Positions 25,827-35,015 of a DNA stretch of 64,000 bases are shown in pieces. The notes under the pieces are model-generated. The model had not been told where the DNA came from, made no database searches, and saw only the letters and a program-made list of their open reading frames with translations. The DNA is taken from the NCBI RefSeq assembly GCF_051414115.1, contig NZ_JBLKNZ010000002.1, positions 88,709-152,708 on the forward strand. Reading direction: 5' to 3'. The first letter of the stretch is position 1. Each line of letters begins with the position of its first letter. The DNA comes from Halovenus marina (GTDB taxonomy: Archaea > Halobacteriota > Halobacteria > Halobacteriales > Haloarculaceae). The translations under genes were made by a program, and so were the position numbers.

Positions 25827-26603
25827 ATGGTTGGAAGCTTTGATCTGCCTTCCAAATTAACAGTCAACAATACAGGGAAAACTGTTATTACAGCTAGTGG
25901 CACATGTTATAACATGGCATCCACCAATTCAATAACTGGTTTCACTTCGGATTTCCTCGATGACAATCGCGACCGGGCTCGTGAATTAGTCGACTCGTAC
26001 TATAATGACGAATTTCTATCAAGTATTGGCGATCCAACTGATGTGATCCTTAGCGAGTTCCCCGCGATCGCCTGGCGAGAACTCTACCTAGGGTGTCTCC
26101 CTCCGAACAAGCAAGTATATCTCATCTACGAACGGGGAGAACCGTTTGGACGAGATCGGGATTTGATCGTCGGTCTCAATAAACAAATCAAGGATGAATT
26201 CAAACATGCAAAGATTTTCACAAACTATCTCAGTCAATTCGGTGTTGATGTTGATCTGACCACTCATGAAGAAAGCGAGGAGATAATCCAGGCATGTCGG
26301 ACAATGGTCGACCGCGACGAACCCCACCATATTGCTGCTGGATTCCAGTGTTCGACAGAAATTCGGGCAGCATTCATGGTTCAGAACCTCGCGGAATATA
26401 TTGAACAAGAGTACCCGAATGTTGCAAACACATTAATGAAACACGTCGTTGCCGATGAGGGCGATCACCTTCACGTCGGTCGGCAGATCATCGAACGGTT
26501 TAGTAGTGATGATGAGACAGAGATGATGCAAACTATCACTGATGAAAAGTTCGAGAAAATCGATGCCGCAATGGCTGCCCGTTTTGAGGCAGCAACCAAC
26601 TGA
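25827..26603 (+). CDS. Ferritin-like di-iron protein
   Basis: 258 aa, all helical after the first 35 residues. The helices carry E/H pairs typical of a four-helix di-iron site: WRELYLG, DEFKHAKIFTNYL, STEIRAAFMVQNLAEYI and HVVADEGDHLHVGRQII. This places it in the ferritin-like superfamily, near the oxygenase/PaaC-type branches rather than storage ferritin. The reaction is unknown. An internal ATG at 25914 would remove the first 29 residues, which look unlike the rest, and is a plausible true start. The next small gene follows after 6 bp. Confidence 0.6.
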   Translation: MVGSFDLPSKLTVNNTGKTVITASGTCYNMASTNSITGFTSDFLDDNRDRARELVDSYYNDEFLSSIGDPTDVILSEFPAIAWRELYLGCLPPNKQVYLIYERGEPFGRDRDLIVGLNKQIKDEFKHAKIFTNYLSQFGVDVDLTTHEESEEIIQACRTMVDRDEPHHIAAGFQCSTEIRAAFMVQNLAEYIEQEYPNVANTLMKHVVADEGDHLHVGRQIIERFSSDDETEMMQTITDEKFEKIDAAMAARFEAATN

Positions 26604-26609
26604 AGAATC

Positions 26610-26849
26610 ATGCCTGACAAACTCCAGTTTGACGAAAATACAACGATATCGGTCGCCCAACCAGAACAAATTGAGTCAGTTTCTATACAAAATCTTTCAT
26701 CCATCGCAGAGATAGAACATGAGGACGGTCACGTTACATCATTCGAGATTGATATTTCCAAATTAATAGACCAACTTACGATATACACTTCCACTGAATC
26801 GCACCGATACGGTTGGAGACGCAAGTCAGATACTGACTTAAAAAAATAA
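26610..26849 (+). CDS. Hypothetical protein (79 aa) downstream of the ferritin-like gene
   Basis: Not recognised. A beta-rich protein (TTISVAQPEQIESVSIQNL, HVTSFEIDISKLIDQL) with a polar C terminus. It starts 6 bp after the ferritin-like stop, which suggests an operon and a shared task. It could be a partner or small regulatory subunit. Confidence 0.55.
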   Translation: MPDKLQFDENTTISVAQPEQIESVSIQNLSSIAEIEHEDGHVTSFEIDISKLIDQLTIYTSTESHRYGWRRKSDTDLKK

Positions 26850-26921
26850 GTCCCATAGAGTCACTGCTACTGTGACGTCCAATATTTGGCCAATATCGCC
26901 TTTTGTTCTGAATACTTGACC

Positions 26922-28352
26922 CTACTCAAGCGAGATAGTGATATTTTTGATTTGAGTGAAATGTTCGACTGCTTGCTGGCCTTTCTCTCGGCCTATCCCA
27001 CTCTTCTTGTAGCCGCCGAAAGGAGCCTGTGGAAACGTCGCTGGGTACTCGTTGACCGCGATACTTCCTGCTTCAAGATCACCAGCGACGCGGTGTGCTC
27101 GAGCTAGATTATCTGTCCACACCACGCCATATAGTCCATATTTGGTATCGTTCGCCCGTTTTACTGCCTCAGCCTCGTTCTCGAAACGGTATGTCGCCAC
27201 AACAGGTCCGAACACCTCTTCACAAGAGATTGGTGCATCGTCGGAGACTCCATCTATCAACGTTGGTGCGAAAAAGTGGCCACTCCCCTGAACTTGTTCG
27301 CCTCCGGTGTGAACGGTTGCTCCGCTCTTCACCGCTTCAGAAACATATTCCTCGATCCGTTCAACCGCATTCGCTGAGATTACTGGACCGACATCTGGGT
27401 CTTCCTCGCCGGGACCAACGGTAAGTCCCTCGGTCCGTTCAATAAGTGCTCGTTGAAACTCACTATAAATATCATCATGTATGTATATTTTAGTTGGTGC
27501 AAAACATACCTGCCCAGCCAGCCAGAATGCCTTCGCGAGGTCATCCGCTGCTTTTTCTACGTCAGCGTCTTGGAATACAATAGCAGGATTTTTTCCGCCG
27601 AGTTCCGCCGTGACCGGAACGACATTCTCCGCTGCAGATTTCATCACTTTGATTCCACTGTCAACGGAGCCTGTGAATACATATTTAGCGACTCGATTAT
27701 CTTCGGTGAGTGGTTCCCCGGTTCGCTGGCCTTCACCAGGGACGACATTAAATACGCCGTCCGGAATTCCAGCCATCGAGGCGTACCGAGCTGCTTCAAG
27801 AACCGTAATTGGTGCAAGGGGTGACGGTTTGGCAACGACGGTGTTTCCACAGGCTAATGCTGGTGCAATACTCCGTGCGCAGAGTGTTAATGGGGCGTTC
27901 CAAGGAATAATGTGGCCAGTTACACCAAGTGGCTCTCGCTGTGTGTAGTCTAACCGATTCCCCGGAACTGGAATGGTTTCACCTTCGATCTTGTCGGTCA
28001 AACCAGCGTAGTACTCAAAGTATTTCGCGGCACCCTCTACAAGTTGCAACGCATCTGAGTGTGGTGCCCCATTTTCTACTGTTTTCAACTTCGCTAGACG
28101 TTCGTTGTTTTCTCGAAGTATTTCAGCTACTGAACGGAGAAGTTCTCCCCGCTCGGCAGGATCAACGTCAGCCCAGTCCTCTGCAGCAGATTCGGCTGAC
28201 TTGACTGCGGCAACAACACCTGGGCGCCCAGCTTCGGTGAGGGAAGTGGTAGTTTCGCCAGTCCCTGGATTGGTGACATCGATCTCTCCAATTCCGATGT
28301 CAGTGAACTCGCCATTAATGAATGAACCGTAGTGATCAAGCGGTGTGTCCAT
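26922..28352 (-). CDS. Aldehyde dehydrogenase (NAD(P)-dependent)
   Basis: 476 aa, a full-length ALDH-superfamily enzyme. PWNAPL (N151), VVAKPSP (K175), ELGGKNP (general base E250) and GQVCFAPT (nucleophile C283) are all present. The ATG at 28352 is preferred over a TTG nine bases upstream because a TTATATG box lies about 27 nt before it. Together with the GMC oxidoreductase at 33434 it would take an alcohol through its aldehyde to the acid. The substrate is not readable from the sequence. Confidence 0.9.
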   Translation of the reverse strand: MDTPLDHYGSFINGEFTDIGIGEIDVTNPGTGETTTSLTEAGRPGVVAAVKSAESAAEDWADVDPAERGELLRSVAEILRENNERLAKLKTVENGAPHSDALQLVEGAAKYFEYYAGLTDKIEGETIPVPGNRLDYTQREPLGVTGHIIPWNAPLTLCARSIAPALACGNTVVAKPSPLAPITVLEAARYASMAGIPDGVFNVVPGEGQRTGEPLTEDNRVAKYVFTGSVDSGIKVMKSAAENVVPVTAELGGKNPAIVFQDADVEKAADDLAKAFWLAGQVCFAPTKIYIHDDIYSEFQRALIERTEGLTVGPGEEDPDVGPVISANAVERIEEYVSEAVKSGATVHTGGEQVQGSGHFFAPTLIDGVSDDAPISCEEVFGPVVATYRFENEAEAVKRANDTKYGLYGVVWTDNLARAHRVAGDLEAGSIAVNEYPATFPQAPFGGYKKSGIGREKGQQAVEHFTQIKNITISLE

Positions 28353-28558
28353 AGGAAACAATATTCAAGCGCCACCATATAACCTGTGCCGCAATTCTCG
28401 TTGATCTCTTCCTTTCTGAGATTCTATCTTCATCCCGTGCAATTTCAGAAATATCGTCACGTGACTGCTATAGAAAATTGCCGTTCAGTACCACAGTCTC
28501 AGCGAATATCAATTGAGCAAGGGGGTTGAATCAAGTCAGCATTTTATGGTTGTACAGA

Positions 28559-29749
28559 CTATTGTGAGGGGATTGGATCGCTGATAAACTCATTCTGGCT
28601 TTGGAGTTCCCCATCCTCCATAACCCAGTTATTGACAACCATTTGAAAACCTTCGTTATGCCCGTGTTCGCCAAAGTTTATATTGAAGCCATTTGCGCCG
28701 TCCAAGTTCAAATCACGGAGAGCAGAGGCAATCTCAGATGGCTCTAATGAATCTGCCTCGTTCATCGCACTAGCGAGTGCATAGTTACAGTCGAAGCCAA
28801 TAACATGAGGTGCGCTAAGCGTACCATCGATGGACTCTTGAAGGCGTTGAGATAGTGGAGTGGAGAGGTCTGCACCCCAGTGGTAAACATTTTCCAGGTT
28901 CTCTCCTAGGGCTGGCCTCAGACCAGTGCTTGCATAGAACAGGTCTCCCATCATTAGCAATTCGTCCGGTAATCCGAGTTCGTGAGCCTGATTAATGAGC
29001 GACACACCGCTCCCAGAGGGATACGGGAAGAATAATGCCTCAGTTGTATCGGTATCAATCTGATTCAATTCTGGCTGGAAATTGTCGTTTTCAGGATGGG
29101 GGACTAAGAACGTATCATCGATTGTAATACCATAATCAGAAGCATGCTCTTGCAGAGCATTAGCCACGGAACGACCATATGCGTAGTCACCTGTCAGTAC
29201 AGCCAAATTAGATATATCTTTAGATTCGAGGAACTGTAGTGCCCCGATACTCACTTGTTCATTACTTCCCACCAAGCGGAAGGAGTACTCAGAGTTCTCA
29301 TCCGTAATCTCGGGTGCACCTGCGACCGGTGCGATATGTGGAACTCCTTCATCTTCAATACGTTCCTTAATTCCAAGCACAACATGACTATTCAGTGTTC
29401 CCGTCAACGCCGGAACCCCATCTTCGATGAGCCCTTGTATGAGGCTACGGGCCTCTTCTATCGATCCAGCGGTATCATCTACAGAGATACCCGAAAGGTC
29501 TGGATCCATTTCTTCATTAATTATCTGTTCTGAGGTACCTGAGATCTCATCTATTTGCTGGCCCCATTCTGAGACTGGCCCCGTTAGTGATGTCGTTACG
29601 CCAATAGAGCGCTCCCAATCTGATTCGCCACCACCAATAGCGCTACATCCTGCAAGTCCTGTGAGAGCGGCTGTACTCGCTGCACCGACAATCTTTATAG
29701 TTGTTCGACGGTCAATACTATCAACAGCCTGTCTATTACCATCAACCAT
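28559..29749 (-). CDS. ABC importer substrate-binding lipoprotein, LivK/amide type
   Basis: 396 aa. A Tat motif RRTTIKIVG is followed by a hydrophobic stretch and lipobox LAGC: an exported, lipid-anchored binding protein, as usual in haloarchaea. The body is a Leu/Ile/Val- or amide-binding periplasmic fold (IGVTTSLTGPVSEWG; NLAVLTGDYAYGRSV). It is divergent from livG-livF-livH-livM, its evident partners. The ATG at 29749 is 27 nt downstream of a TATATAA-type box, so the longer frame is rejected. Confidence 0.87.
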   Translation of the reverse strand: MVDGNRQAVDSIDRRTTIKIVGAASTAALTGLAGCSAIGGGESDWERSIGVTTSLTGPVSEWGQQIDEISGTSEQIINEEMDPDLSGISVDDTAGSIEEARSLIQGLIEDGVPALTGTLNSHVVLGIKERIEDEGVPHIAPVAGAPEITDENSEYSFRLVGSNEQVSIGALQFLESKDISNLAVLTGDYAYGRSVANALQEHASDYGITIDDTFLVPHPENDNFQPELNQIDTDTTEALFFPYPSGSGVSLINQAHELGLPDELLMMGDLFYASTGLRPALGENLENVYHWGADLSTPLSQRLQESIDGTLSAPHVIGFDCNYALASAMNEADSLEPSEIASALRDLNLDGANGFNINFGEHGHNEGFQMVVNNWVMEDGELQSQNEFISDPIPSQ

Positions 29750-29767
29750 GGTATTGCTAAACACAGT

Positions 29768-29787
29768 CACCCATATAAAGATGGGTG
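29768..29787 (-). promoter_or_regulatory. TATA box enclosed by an inverted repeat (operator)
   Basis: CACCCAT-ATAAAG-ATGGGTG: 7-bp arms at 29768-29774 and 29781-29787 straddle the TATA element of the binding-protein gene. A regulator bound here would block TBP directly, so repression is the likely mode. Confidence 0.55.
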
Positions 29788-29897
29788 TTATCACGGCTGT
29801 TTCTGTGGTCTCAGAAGTTCATGCAGCTTGAAAGTGTGAGTATCGTTTATTGACATAAAAGTGATAAATAAGTATAGATAATAGAAACCTTTTTTCC

Positions 29898-29927
29898 ACC
29901 ATCGATGGTTCACTCATACCATGGTAT
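29898..29927. promoter_or_regulatory. Two 12-bp palindromes in the divergent liv promoter region
   Basis: ACCATCGATGGT (29898-29909) and ATACCATGGTAT (29916-29927) are perfect palindromes sharing the ACCAT/ATGGT half-site, centred 18 bp apart. They lie midway between the binding-protein gene and livG. Likely operator sites for a dimeric regulator of the transporter. Confidence 0.5.
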
Positions 29928-30034
29928 TGAATAGCATTCAAAGCAGCCGATCATCGACGACGTGGTTTTCTCGTAACTGTGTCGGAAAAGATCAGACTAT
30001 AGCGATGTCCCTACCATGACTTGCACTCAAAATT

Positions 30035-30736
30035 ATGCTACTACATACTAACGAATTGACCAAGACATTCGGAGGTATCACCGCTCTCTGGAAACTTTCG
30101 ATTAAGGTACAAAAAGAGGAGATAACAGGACTAATCGGGCCAAACGGTGCAGGCAAAACCACACTTTTCAACGTTATTACCGGTATGCCCCCGGATGAGG
30201 GTCAAGTTATGTTTGGGGAGACAGATATCACCGGCCGATCTGGCCATGAGATCTGTCATCATGGTATCGGACGAACTTTTCAAACACCGCAACCATTCCA
30301 ACAACTCACTGTAGAAAGAAATCTCCAGTTAGCGCAGCGGTTCGGAACCAAAGAGGACTCTCCAACATACTCTATTGATAACATTCTTGAAACCTTTGAC
30401 CTTGATGAGCGACGTGATAGCAACCCAGATACACTTCAGCTGATGGAGCGTAAATATCTGGATATCGCCCGAGCACTGATGACAGAACCGGATCTTCTGC
30501 TTCTCGACGAAATTATGGCAGGGCTGAATGCTTCGGATAAGAATGAAATGATTGATGTTATCCATGATCTCCATGACCGATACAGTATTGATTTCTTTAT
30601 TGTTGAGCATGATCTCCGCGTCATGCGGAAGGTTTCAGACCGACTCATCGCGATAAACCAGGGAGAATTGTTAGCATCTGGTAGTCCAGAAACAGTCCTG
30701 GATACTGGCTCCGTCAAGGAGGCATATGTTGGATGA
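30035..30736 (+). CDS. livG: LivG-type ABC ATPase
   Basis: 233 aa. Walker A GPNGAGKTT (35-43), the LivG-specific insertion with GIGRTFQTPQPF, Walker B LLLLDEI and the switch His in IVEHDLRVM. The ABC signature is unusual, LQLMERK in place of LSGGQ or LSYGQ, a variant seen in some LivG subunits. It energises import through the LivH/LivM channel. The stop overlaps the livF start by four bases. Confidence 0.9.
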   Translation: MLLHTNELTKTFGGITALWKLSIKVQKEEITGLIGPNGAGKTTLFNVITGMPPDEGQVMFGETDITGRSGHEICHHGIGRTFQTPQPFQQLTVERNLQLAQRFGTKEDSPTYSIDNILETFDLDERRDSNPDTLQLMERKYLDIARALMTEPDLLLLDEIMAGLNASDKNEMIDVIHDLHDRYSIDFFIVEHDLRVMRKVSDRLIAINQGELLASGSPETVLDTGSVKEAYVG

Positions 30737-31449
30737 CAGAACTCCTACGATGTTCAGACTTAGAGGCAGGATATGGCGAGATCAAGGTGATAAAAAACCT
30801 GTCAATAGCGCTCAATAGTGGTGAAATTCTCTCGATCATCGGGCCAAACGGTGCAGGAAAGACAACACTAATGAACACGATTATTGGAGTCTTGACTCCC
30901 TCCGCTGGAACGATTGAATTTAATGGAACAGAAATCACCAGCCAATCACCATCCGATCGAGTCTCTATGGGACTTACGCTCGTCCCGGAGGAACGACACC
31001 TCTTCCGGGATATGTCCGTCCGCGAAAATCTGCTCCTCGGTGCATACACAAAACGCGATGGGAAGCGTGACGAGAGATTGAAACGAGTCTACAATCTGTT
31101 TCCTCGGTTGGATGAGCGTCAAGAACAGGATGCAGGAACTCTCAGTGGAGGAGAAGCACAGATGCTCACGATTGGGCGGAGTCTCATGTCTGATCCAGAC
31201 GTACTACTGCTGGATGAACCCTCACTTGGTCTGGCACCGAAGCTCATCCCCGAGGTCTTCGATCAGATCATGGAAATAAACAACGAAGGAGTATCCGTTA
31301 TTCTCGTTGAACAGCGCGCCAAAGACGCTCTCAAGATTGCGGATCGAGGTTCGTTACTGGAGAATGGGGAAATCACCCTCAAGGGTTCCGCAGATAGGCT
31401 CCTGAATGATGATGCAGTAATTGAGAAGTACCTCGGAGGAGGGAGCTGA
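30733..31449 (+). CDS. livF: LivF-type ABC ATPase
   Basis: 238 aa. Walker A GPNGAGKTT (37-45), a normal signature LSGGEAQML and Walker B VLLLDEPSLGLAP. Second nucleotide-binding subunit of the importer, pairing with LivG; only this one has the canonical signature. The gene begins within the end of livG (ATGA) and is followed by livH after one base. Confidence 0.92.
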   Translation: MTELLRCSDLEAGYGEIKVIKNLSIALNSGEILSIIGPNGAGKTTLMNTIIGVLTPSAGTIEFNGTEITSQSPSDRVSMGLTLVPEERHLFRDMSVRENLLLGAYTKRDGKRDERLKRVYNLFPRLDERQEQDAGTLSGGEAQMLTIGRSLMSDPDVLLLDEPSLGLAPKLIPEVFDQIMEINNEGVSVILVEQRAKDALKIADRGSLLENGEITLKGSADRLLNDDAVIEKYLGGGS

Positions 31450-31450
31450 T

Positions 31451-32320
31451 ATGGTTTTTAATACACTTGGTGCCGCCACCCTTGAGGGATTCATCTTTGG
31501 CAGCCTAATTGCCCTAACAGCGGTCGGCCTTACACTCATCTTTGGTATTCTGGAAGTTCCAAATTTCGCCCAGGGAGAGTTCGCAGCGTTAGCGGCCTTC
31601 CTAACAATATCTCTGACAGGGATAGGTTCTCCCCTCCTCTTGAGTGTGTTTCTGGCTCTAGCTGCCACATTTGTCGCCGGTGTAGTTATGGAACGGGCAG
31701 TTATCTCGCACTTTTACGAACGTGAGCGGTTTTTCCTCCTTTCGTTCTTTGCCACGTTCGCGATCACCCTGCTATTCTCTGATCTATTACGGAATATCTA
31801 CGGTTCGTCCTTCTACCAGATCGAGACACCTGATTTCCCAATTCTCTTCATTTTTGGGACCTCAATTTCCACACTCAGATTGGCAGCAGCAGGCATCGCT
31901 ATCTTGGTTCTGGTTGGGCTCTATCTCTTGACGAACCGGACGTATATCGGCATGTCAATGAGAGCGATCGCTAGCAGCGAAGATGGTGCGACACTTGTCG
32001 GAATTAATAAAACAAAGATTTCGATGTTCACATTTGGTCTCGGAGCAGTAATAACGGGGGTTACGGGGATTCTCTACGCGATGATTTTTTCAGCTTCATA
32101 TAACATGGGTTTTGAATTCTCATCGTTTGCGTTCATAATTGTTGTCGTCGGTGGCGTAGGAAGTTTCTATGGCACTATTGCCGCGAGTATTCTTGTCGGA
32201 TTAATCCAGAGTTACACAGCCTACTTTATTGGGAGTCGTTACCGACTGATCGTGATGTTCGGGATACTTATGCTAATTCTCATCTGGAAGCCTACGGGTT
32301 TTCAGGGGAGGGAACTATGA
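31451..32320 (+). CDS. livH: LivH-type ABC permease
   Basis: 289 aa with about eight hydrophobic helices. Family signatures are VGLTLIFGILEVPNFAQGEF near the N terminus and SEDGATLVGINKTKI before the last helices. It forms half of the transmembrane pathway with LivM. The ATG at 31451, one base after the livF stop, is preferred over an in-frame start inside livF. Confidence 0.9.
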   Translation: MVFNTLGAATLEGFIFGSLIALTAVGLTLIFGILEVPNFAQGEFAALAAFLTISLTGIGSPLLLSVFLALAATFVAGVVMERAVISHFYERERFFLLSFFATFAITLLFSDLLRNIYGSSFYQIETPDFPILFIFGTSISTLRLAAAGIAILVLVGLYLLTNRTYIGMSMRAIASSEDGATLVGINKTKISMFTFGLGAVITGVTGILYAMIFSASYNMGFEFSSFAFIIVVVGGVGSFYGTIAASILVGLIQSYTAYFIGSRYRLIVMFGILMLILIWKPTGFQGREL

Positions 32321-33282
32321 GTAAGCAAAACGAGTCCTTCCTGTCCAGAGTCCCTGTGCGTCTGGGCTATAAAAAGATGGGGATCGCTATTGTCAGCTTA
32401 GTACTTGTTGCTCTGCCATTTTTCGTATCGCTCAGCCAGCTCTATCTTATGACTCTGGCACTTGTATTCGGAATCCTTGCGTTTTCCGCTATCATTCCAA
32501 TCGGCTACGCAGAAGAGTTGATTCTCGCACAGGGGGCATTATTCGGTGTCGGAGCATATACTTATGTGATGACCGTTCAGCGAGGTGTCCCCACTTGGAT
32601 AGCGCTTGTTCTTGCAATAGCAGGCGGTGCTGTAGCTGCGTACATACTTGGTCGCCCCTCGCTACGAGCTCATGGGATCTATCTTGGAATTATTACGTTG
32701 GCGTTCAACGAGATCTTCGTGATCGCACTTGATCTCTATCCTAACATCTTCGGCGGAAGTAAGGGATTTACCGCCCAGAATCTGGCCTTTCCGGAGTTTC
32801 TCACAAATGCAATTCCTATTGAGGGGGTATACTACTACCTGATCTTAATCGTGTATGCGGGTGTGCTCGTTCTTATGTCACGATCTCTCTCTGGAGACTT
32901 TGGCGGAACGCTATTCGCCCTTCAAGAGAACGAAGAGGTGGCTGGTTCCATCGGTATTAATGTTTTCCGCTACCGGCTTTACACGTTCGTCATCACCGGT
33001 GCTCTCTGCGGACTTGCTGGCGGTCTATATGCACCGCTAAATGGCTATATTGCACCGACAATGTTTGACCTCTCAGCAACGGTCGATATCATTCTCGCCG
33101 GTGTTGTTGGCGGGATTACGATCCCTGCAGGGAGTTTTATTGGTGGGTTATTTGTCACATTTCCCCCGGAATACCTCCGATTCATCTCGGACATTCGCCT
33201 GTTCGTATACGGAACGGCGCTGTTGGTGTTACTGATCTATCTCCCCGAGGGACTAGGTGGCTGGCTTCGGAACCGATTCTAA
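32317..33282 (+). CDS. livM: LivM-type ABC permease
   Basis: 321 aa, highly hydrophobic. GYAEELILAQGALFGVGAY and ALQENEEVAGSIGINVFRYR are the LivM motifs. The start overlaps livH by four bases, so the four transporter genes form one translationally coupled unit. The GMC oxidoreductase follows 151 bp later with its own regulated promoter. Confidence 0.9.
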   Translation: MSKQNESFLSRVPVRLGYKKMGIAIVSLVLVALPFFVSLSQLYLMTLALVFGILAFSAIIPIGYAEELILAQGALFGVGAYTYVMTVQRGVPTWIALVLAIAGGAVAAYILGRPSLRAHGIYLGIITLAFNEIFVIALDLYPNIFGGSKGFTAQNLAFPEFLTNAIPIEGVYYYLILIVYAGVLVLMSRSLSGDFGGTLFALQENEEVAGSIGINVFRYRLYTFVITGALCGLAGGLYAPLNGYIAPTMFDLSATVDIILAGVVGGITIPAGSFIGGLFVTFPPEYLRFISDIRLFVYGTALLVLLIYLPEGLGGWLRNRF

Positions 33283-33375
33283 CTCGACCGAACTCACTGT
33301 TTTCTGGCTGTTAATTGAATAGACAAGGAAGATGACGTATCTGAACTTCCCCATTCGATCAACAATACATATTTA

Positions 33376-33391
33376 TGAAAGTCGACTTTCA
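33376..33391. promoter_or_regulatory. 16-bp perfect palindrome at the GMC oxidoreductase promoter
   Basis: TGAAAGTCGACTTTCA immediately follows a CATATTTAT TATA-like box (33367-33375), about 43 nt before the start codon. The placement just downstream of TATA is typical of archaeal repressor sites. A separate operator from those of the transporter suggests at least one dedicated regulator, not encoded in the window. Confidence 0.55.
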
Positions 33392-33433
33392 CTCCTCCTT
33401 GGATTTATGGTTTAGTGCTCTGATTCTCCATGA

Positions 33434-34975
33434 GTGAACGCTCAACACACCACATACGACTACATTATTGTCGGAGCAGGTACAGCAGGCTGTACGTTGG
33501 CCAATCGGCTTTCCGCTGATCCCAATAACCAAGTTCTCGTTCTGGAGGCGGGTCGACCGGACGACGATGAACGTATCTCTGACCCAACTGCATATACGGA
33601 ACTGTTCAAAACAGACCGCGACTGGGAGTACTACACCGAACCCCAAGAGGAACTCAACGGGCGTCGAATCTACTGGCCCCGAGGCAAGACTCTGGGCGGT
33701 ACCAGTTCGATCAACGCGATGATCTATCTCCGTGGACATCCATATGATTACAACCACTGGGCGTCAGTCGGAAACGACGGTTGGGAATGGGACACGGTTC
33801 TTCAGTATTTCAAGCAGGTTGAAAATACAGAAGCAGGGGATCCTGCGTATCGAGGGCAGAACGGACAACTCAATATCACTCGTTCGGATTCCCCTCATGA
33901 ATTGGCTGAGACGTTTGTCGAGGCGGGTTCCTCTGTGGGTCTTCCCCATCTAGACGATTTTAATGGACTCACACAAGAGGGGGTTAGCATCTTTGAGATG
34001 ACTAAGAAGGATGGGCAGCGACATAGCGCAGCAGATGCCTATCTGAAACCGGTGCTGGATCGGCCGAATCTTGACGTTAAGACCAGTGCTGAAGTAACCC
34101 AAATTCAGTTTACCGGGACACAGGCTAGAGGTTTGACCTACCAGCAGGACGGGACGACCCACCAAGTAGATGCAACCTCGGAAGTGATAATCTGTGGTGG
34201 AGCAATAAACTCACCACAGTTGCTTATGCTGTCTGGAGTTGGGCCTGCCGATCACCTACGTGAGCACGACATCGAAATCGTCACTGATAGTCCTGGAGTT
34301 GGACGAAATCTCCACGATCATGTCCTCATGTGGTTGAATTACGAGTTAGATGAGTCCTCAGACCTCTATAGTCGTTCCTCGACACGAGCCATGTCTGAGG
34401 CAGGAGCCTGTGTTAGAAGTGATCCGGATCTCCCCGCACCCGATCTGTTAATTACTGTCGCTCCGGGCTACCGAGAGGTGCCGAGCCAATCTACCCCCGA
34501 AGGGGATGGATTTGCTATTGCTGTTGCCCTTCTCCGTCCGAAGAGCCGTGGACGGATCACTCTGCAATCGACGGATCGATCAGATAATCCTGTAATTGAG
34601 CCAAATTATTTTAACCATGAGAAAGATTTCGAAGCGATGGTAGAAGGTGTGAGACAAAGCCTCGAGATCGTTGAGGCTAACCCCCTCTCAAACCATCGTG
34701 GCACAGAACTTGCGTCATGGTCTCCTAGCCCCTCTGATGAAGCGATTACCAAGTATATTCGGGCAAACGCTGGTACATTCTGGCACCCCGTTGGAACCTG
34801 TAAAATGGGCACTGATTCGATGGCTGTTGTCGACGAGCAACTCCACGTCCGAGGCGTCGAGAATCTCCGTGTTGTTGACGCTTCGATCATGCCAACGATT
34901 ATTGGTGGTGCTCCGAACGCACCCACGTTCATGATCGCTGAGAAGGCAGCAGATGCAATCCTTTCAGCTAATTAG
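33434..34975 (+). CDS. GMC-family FAD oxidoreductase (choline/alcohol dehydrogenase type)
   Basis: 513 aa. The FAD-binding Rossmann motif IIVGAGTAGCTLANRL is at the N terminus, then the GMC signature PRGKTLGGTSSINAMIYLRG and the second signature GGAINSPQLLMLSG. The catalytic His sits in AGTFWHPVGTCKMG. It oxidises a primary alcohol, passing electrons to a quinone or oxygen. The start is GTG; the ATG four bases upstream is out of frame. With the aldehyde dehydrogenase it suggests alcohol-to-acid conversion of the imported compound or of the amidase product. Confidence 0.9.
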   Translation: MNAQHTTYDYIIVGAGTAGCTLANRLSADPNNQVLVLEAGRPDDDERISDPTAYTELFKTDRDWEYYTEPQEELNGRRIYWPRGKTLGGTSSINAMIYLRGHPYDYNHWASVGNDGWEWDTVLQYFKQVENTEAGDPAYRGQNGQLNITRSDSPHELAETFVEAGSSVGLPHLDDFNGLTQEGVSIFEMTKKDGQRHSAADAYLKPVLDRPNLDVKTSAEVTQIQFTGTQARGLTYQQDGTTHQVDATSEVIICGGAINSPQLLMLSGVGPADHLREHDIEIVTDSPGVGRNLHDHVLMWLNYELDESSDLYSRSSTRAMSEAGACVRSDPDLPAPDLLITVAPGYREVPSQSTPEGDGFAIAVALLRPKSRGRITLQSTDRSDNPVIEPNYFNHEKDFEAMVEGVRQSLEIVEANPLSNHRGTELASWSPSPSDEAITKYIRANAGTFWHPVGTCKMGTDSMAVVDEQLHVRGVENLRVVDASIMPTIIGGAPNAPTFMIAEKAADAILSAN

Positions 34976-35015
34976 GAACCCAGGGAGTTATCCGATTATC
35001 CTTAGAGTTACACGC

